DNA of 64,000 bases from Tremella fuciformis (Eukaryota; Basidiomycota; Tremellomycetes; Tremellales; Tremellaceae), in assembly GCA_032768795.1 (NCBI GenBank), contig CP136490.1, positions 3,100,001 to 3,164,000 on the forward strand. Direction: 5' to 3'. The translations under genes were made by a program, and so were the position numbers. Positions 57,445-64,000 of this stretch are shown in pieces. Below the pieces are notes generated by a model, which saw nothing but the letters and a program-made list of their open reading frames with translations, was not told where the DNA came from and did no database searches. Position 1 is the stretch's first letter. Each line of letters opens with the position of its first letter.

Positions 57445-58670
57445 CTATCGCTTCCCTCTCACTACCACCCTCTTCATCTTTGGCACTTTCTCCTTCTCGC
57501 CCTCGGCCGCCCCTGCGCCCATCGTCAAACCCTTCTTCTTGTTCTCCTTCTCCTGCTCGAGGTCCCGCTTGACAGAGGCGACCGCCACGCCAGTGGCCAC
57601 GACAGGCGAGTGCAGCGGCAGTCTCTCTTCTAGCACAGGCACAGGCTGAGGGGCTCGCGCTGGACGAGAAGGGATTTTGAGAACAAGTTTGGGGGCGTTG
57701 CCCTTCTTCTTTCCGCTCGCGCCACCCTTCTTTCCCTTCGACTTTCCAGCACTCTCCTTCGTCTTGGTAGTTTTTGGAGGGACGGTGAATGCCAGGGATG
57801 GATTAGCCTGAAGGATCTGGCTCGACAGTTGTTGGTATAATTGGGTACCTAGAAGTCAGACCAATGCCCGTCCAAACACAGCCGCCTGAGACGTACGGTT
57901 TTTGATGATGGGGTTGATGAACCGGCCCTCTTTCAGATACTGGACCTTGACACGTCCCGGGTTCTCCCAGTCTGCAGGGTGTACCCTGTCCGGCTGATAA
58001 TCAGCATCGCGCCAGGCATAGCTCTTCGGCTCGACTAGCTCACCTCATACACGCTTGGCAGACCCAAAGTCCTGCAGGCGGTGCTGATGTGCGTTGCCTG
58101 CGGCCACCAGAGCGAGTGTTTCCGACTGACACGCCGACCATCGTTGATTGAAACCTTGGCGTCGAAGTAGAGCGGGTACACCGTGTTCCACCTGTACATG
58201 AGCGACAATTCATCTGTCCAGTCACCCATATCTCACCCCTTGTACACGGAAGGGTCCATCATGCTGCTCCCCTGAAACTGTCTCCTCATCTTCTCCATCC
58301 GCTCGTCCTCGGCTTGTTGAAGCTTCATCATGTCGCCCATGAACCCGCCCATGGGGGTGTTGGGGTTGAATCCTGGTCCACCTGGCATGCCTGGCCCGCC
58401 CGCAGGTCGCAGCTCGGTATCGCCATCCCTCACTGCCAGCTTTCCTTTACCTGAAGAAGCCTGTGGAGGCGGAGCCTGCGCTCCCTCCCCAAAGATGCCC
58501 CGGGACTGCTCGGCTAGCTTGCCAAAGTCGATGTCGCCCTCCCCGTCATCATCCGAGATCTCTTCGAGAAGGGCGCCGCGCGTCCCTTGTCCGGTGAGCT
58601 TCCGTGGCTTGGACGAGGAGGGGAGGGGAAGATCGGTGTCATCGTCAAAGTAATCCTCGACAGTAGGCAT
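57445..58670 (-). CDS. SEC65: SRP19/Sec65, signal recognition particle subunit
   Basis: SRP19 binds SRP RNA and lets SRP54 assemble, for targeting secretory proteins to the ER. The first ATG is 58670 (MPTVEDYFDDDTDLPLP); a longer frame upstream starts with TTG only. After a disordered Gly/Pro head, an intron leads to the SRP19 fold: WNTVYPLYFDAKVSINDGRR, VSRKHSLWWPQATHISTACR, LGLPSVYEV, then across an intron DRVHPADWENPGRVKVQYLK and GRFINPIIKNR. The lysine-rich C-terminal tail (KGKKGGASGKKKGNAPK) is the usual RNA-binding extension. The stop is TAG at 57445. Confidence 0.93.
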
Positions 58671-59011
58671 GTTGACGGTGAGTATAGCGGGCAATGCAAC
58701 TGCTATCCAAAGCAGGAAGCGGCATTTGGCCTTGCACGTAGTGAGGCGCCTATCTAAATAGTCAGGGCGTTCTCCGATTGATGACGTCGGGACGCGCCTA
58801 AGGTGTCAGTCTCGGGCCACGACCCAAGACGTTGCGGCGCGAGCCATTCAAAGGCCCTCCATTCCATCGACAGCGACGACCATACCTCTTGTACAACTCG
58901 ATCCTCATTCGTCATACACGCCTAGGACAGCATCATAAGCACTCGAATCACTCTACACGATCGTCCGGCACGCCTTTGACCCGACTTTGGCAACCCCGTC
59001 CCACGTCCGCT
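58671..59011. promoter_or_regulatory. Bidirectional promoter region SEC65 / calcineurin A
   Basis: These 341 bases lie between start codons at 58670 (minus) and 59012 (plus). I see no named binding site. Confidence 0.4.
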
Positions 59012-61694
<2,683 letters not shown>

Positions 61695-62398
61695 TACAAC
61701 GGCTTTCGCATCCCGCACGCCCTGCCAGCTGTCACGACATGTACCATTCCCACTCGCTCGCATCTAGTGCTTTCCGTACGACCCCTGATTGCCAGTCTCT
61801 TGTGTATACCAACTTGTTCCCATTCACGATGTACGCATGCAATTATGACCTGAAACCTAAGACGCGGCGAAGGCTGAGACGCAACTTTACAGATGAGGGC
61901 CGCGAGCGTATATGACGCCTCAGAAGCCATAGTGCTTCTGTAGACGACCGAATTGCTCACTCGACAAGAGCTTTGGGTCGTCTGCCGAGGACCGTGAAGA
62001 TTTGGATGGTGTCATTACAGGGAGGCGCAGGGTTCGAAGCCATCCGGTAAAGGGGTAGAGGAGTTGATCGTGAAGGAAGGGACGAGTCAAGGCGCCCTTG
62101 GAGAAGATGAAAGGAAGCGTGGGGACACGTAGGGACTTTCCCAAGTGGTAGCGTGGCCTGCACGAGCTGCTAGACCGTCCAGAGATGCGCGAAATGGTTT
62201 ACGCCGGACAAAATCAGTCGAGTGATGGATTGAATTGGACGTGTGTCGGGGGACGGTGATCCATCAAATGTTGCCTCGTGTCGTCCTGCTTCGCGGACGG
62301 TTTCTCACGTTCTACCAAAGCAAAACAGGTGCGGAAAGTTCACAGGGGGGTACTCAAGATGCATGTCGAGCGAGTGACGCCATTGAAAGTCTGCTAGC
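61695..62398. other. Region downstream of calcineurin A
   Basis: About 700 bases with no convincing gene. ORFs on the minus strand (61920-62163) have only TTG or GTG starts. It probably contains the CNA1 3' end. Confidence 0.4.
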
Positions 62399-62911
62399 AT
62401 GCATATTTCGACCGCTACGGACGTTTATAATCGCCTCGACGGAAAGTGCTCTCGTCGAGCGAATGTCGTAGCTAGCGTGGTGCAGTGGCAGCATGCCTCT
62501 TGCAAGTTTTGGCGAGCCGAGCTGCCCAAGCACTTCAGCTACGACTCAAGCCTAACCGACCTGTACAATGAACTTGCAGCAATCGCGCTGACGCTAACGG
62601 CGCACATTTGGGGAAGGGTTCACATCAATTCGTATACACGAGGCCTTCCTGATGTTTCGAGGGAGCGGCTAGAAGAGCTACACGGGCCATTGGCCCAAGA
62701 TCCTAGAAATGACAGCGACCCTCACGAACTCATTGACCTCAGCAACACGCGGTACCTTGAGCCAGTGTCGGAAGACCCCGTCTTTGAGATAGAGGACAAT
62801 ATAGAAACAGACAACCTAGACGGGGCACACAACGGAGGGGGTGAGAACTCCATAGACGATGTGGAGTGGGATGATGATGAGTGGATAGTGCGCGACGATG
62901 ACGAAGTTTGA
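62399..62911 (+). CDS. Hypothetical protein, 170 residues
   Basis: ATG 62399 opens a frame of 170 residues with a plausible helical core (SLTDLYNELAAIALTLTAHI) and a strongly acidic C-terminus (DDVEWDDDEWIVRDDDEV). I do not recognise it. It could be the last exon of a longer gene, or a remnant of a mobile-element protein, given the tRNA-like units just downstream. Composition is less biased than the shadows around it, which is the main support. Confidence 0.35.
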   Translation: MHISTATDVYNRLDGKCSRRANVVASVVQWQHASCKFWRAELPKHFSYDSSLTDLYNELAAIALTLTAHIWGRVHINSYTRGLPDVSRERLEELHGPLAQDPRNDSDPHELIDLSNTRYLEPVSEDPVFEIEDNIETDNLDGAHNGGGENSIDDVEWDDDEWIVRDDDEV

Positions 62912-63001
62912 GACGAGACGACTTAGACGGTGGAGTTCGGAGACCGACATGGGCATAAAAAGGGCCCGGTCACATGATGAAACAAGGGGTTGAAACGCGA
63001 A

Positions 63002-63084
63002 ACTCGCACAGGGGGTCGAACCCTGGACCACCTCCTTCCTGAAACACCGGAGGGAGGCATGCTAAGCCACTGCACCATACGAGC
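63002..63084 (-). tRNA. tRNA-like gene, anticodon CCG (Arg) with a short intron, or SINE head
   Basis: The minus strand folds as a full cloverleaf. Acceptor GCTCGTA pairs with TGCGAGT (two wobbles). The D stem is GTGC/GCAT with AGTGGCTTA loop, the anticodon stem CCTCC/GGAGG, and the T stem CAGGG/CCCTG with TTCGACC loop. Invariant positions U8, A14, G18-G19, A21, U33, T54-T55-C56 and A58 are all met, and the 15-48 pair is G-C. The anticodon loop of 17 bases implies a 10-base intron after position 37 and anticodon CCG (63048-63050). The G-U closing pair of the acceptor and the lack of a T-run until about 41 bases downstream (TTTTT near 62960) leave a tRNA-derived SINE possible. Confidence 0.55.
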
Positions 63085-63655
63085 GAGCACGGACCTCCAC
63101 CGGCGGCGATCTCCGCCGATCACGCCGATCAAACTTAACACGCCGATCAGCCGGCGGCAATGAGAGGAACCATCACAGAGCCCGCGTGGCACATAGTGGG
63201 CGTCGACTGACGACCCAAACCTACATCGACGGCGTCCAGACGACCGTCTTGGGTTGGTTTCACTGACCCGCCGTAGGTCGAGCGGATACTCGACTGTAGC
63301 GAAGGTGGGCGTTAGGCGGAGGCTTAATGTACATCGACGCTCTCGCCGCTGTAAGCAGCAGGCTTCCTATGCATCAATTCCGGGGAGGAAAGCGGAGGTG
63401 GTCGTCGGTTCAACCCCGGCCGCTGGCTTACGTTTTACAGAACGAAGCTAGAGGTGATACCCATCGAGAAAATCGAATGGAAAGGTGCTCGGGAAGCTGA
63501 AAATGAAGAGTTGAACGCGATGGGCGGAGTGACGGACCGGAATCTGATGGCCCTGGGTTGGACCCTGACCCCTGACGGTCGGCCAGGAACATAGCCGGAA
63601 TTCTCCGAACCGCTCGCCCATCAGCCGACTCGCGCCCGGATTAGTATCGTGGCTA
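63085..63655. other. Gap with repeated CCGCCGATC-type segments and a weak tRNA-like unit
   Basis: This gap has no gene I can support. Around 63095-63160 short segments related to CGCCGATC and CCGGCGGC recur in direct and inverted form. A weak Pol III-type unit lies at 63297-63436 and is listed separately. Confidence 0.35.
63297..63436 (+). other. Degenerate tRNA-like / Pol III-type unit
   Basis: TAGCGAAGGTGGG (63297-63309) is close to an A-box. GTCGG-TTCAACC-CCGGC (63402-63418) forms a perfect T arm containing the B-box GGTTCAACCCC. TTTT at 63433-63436 would end transcription. The boxes are about 100 bases apart and the acceptor stem has mismatches, so this is more likely a SINE or pseudogene than a tRNA. 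Confidence 0.3.
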
Positions 63656-63856
63656 ATGAGTATTAGTAACTCGTTTCTGAAGCCTTCTGGATCGGCGTCT
63701 TCCACGACTGGGATCGACGGTCCCAGGCCTCCTCCTTATGCTGTTGTGCGTTCCAAGGGTGTGCAACGGCGTCGGGCTGCGTCACGAGGGCGTGGCAACA
63801 CCTCGAGTAGGAGGCAGTCGAGAGTCACGGCCGCCATCAACAGATCCCCCCGGTGA
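63656..63856 (+). CDS. Small hypothetical ORF near the right edge
   Basis: ATG 63656 opens 66 basic, Ser/Arg-rich residues. It may be a first exon of a gene that continues past the window, or chance. No motif is recognised and no donor site is convincing. Confidence 0.2.
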   Translation: MSISNSFLKPSGSASSTTGIDGPRPPPYAVVRSKGVQRRRAASRGRGNTSSRRQSRVTAAINRSPR

Positions 63857-64000
63857 TCACGGATCACCAGCAGATGCCGGCGGGATCTCGCCGTCGGTCT
63901 CCGTGACATCATCACCATCACTCAACTTTCGGACATCGTTTCATTGCTTATGGCGTTTGACATTCCTCTTCTCTTGACAACCAGACACCGGACGACCACA

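Noticed and set aside
61920..62163. Minus-strand ORFs that look mildly protein-like
   Set aside because: They start with TTG or GTG, have no ATG in place, and show no motif.
62470..62500. A-box-like GTGGTGCAGTGGCAGC on the plus strand
   Set aside because: No B-box or T arm follows at a usable distance, and it lies within the hypothetical ORF at 62399-62911.

Overview
The window looks like nuclear DNA of a basidiomycete yeast, most likely a tremellomycete (Cryptococcus, Kwoniella or a relative). Genes are dense and intron-rich, and most introns are 40-60 bases with CTNA-type branch points. A few GC-AG introns occur. Most of the gene set is single-copy fungal housekeeping, and there is a single-finger GATA iron regulator of the Cir1 type. 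No ribosomal RNA or CRISPR array was seen.

Layout. 0.2-10 kb is compact housekeeping: PAN3 (-), deoxyhypusine synthase (-), MAD1 (+), cyclophilin H (-), mitochondrial bL33 (+), a CUZ1/ZFAND1-like AN1 protein (-) and mitochondrial uS14 (+), mostly as divergent or convergent pairs. 10.3-16.9 kb holds the C2/EF-hand phosphatidylserine decarboxylase PSD2 (-) and a PMP47-like peroxisomal carrier (+). The first intron of the carrier is swollen by a probable non-autonomous Helitron. 17.6-32.4 kb is a three-level nest of transposons. 33.7-61.7 kb is again genic: the CIR1-like GATA factor, a DHHC palmitoyltransferase, a KAR5-like nuclear-fusion protein, a metallo-hydrolase-like protein, RXT3, a large disordered protein, a nucleotidyltransferase-like protein, TIP41, SEC65/SRP19 and calcineurin A. 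The last 2 kb contain a tRNA-like gene and weakly supported ORFs.

The nest is the main discovery region. (1) A Helitron (about 17641-32416) carries a Rep-helicase gene and a second small spliced gene on the opposite strand; its 3' end shows stem-loops followed by CTAG. (2) Its Rep-helicase exon is split by a 9441-base Ty3/gypsy chromovirus on the minus strand, with identical 772-base LTRs and a CCACT target duplication. The primer-binding site is complementary to a stretch of the element's own LTR, as in Tf1-type self-priming. (3) Between pol and its 3' LTR this retroelement carries a seven-exon gene on the opposite strand. It encodes a 365-residue protein with a zinc-cluster-like cysteine motif. 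(4) That gene is itself broken by a 530-base terminal-repeat element with 144-base repeats and a GCTGA duplication, which also holds tRNA-like A-box and B-box motifs.

Every insertion leaves a clean duplication and open reading frames on either side, so the whole stack looks young. Functional calls are from my own translation and motif recognition; no database search was run.
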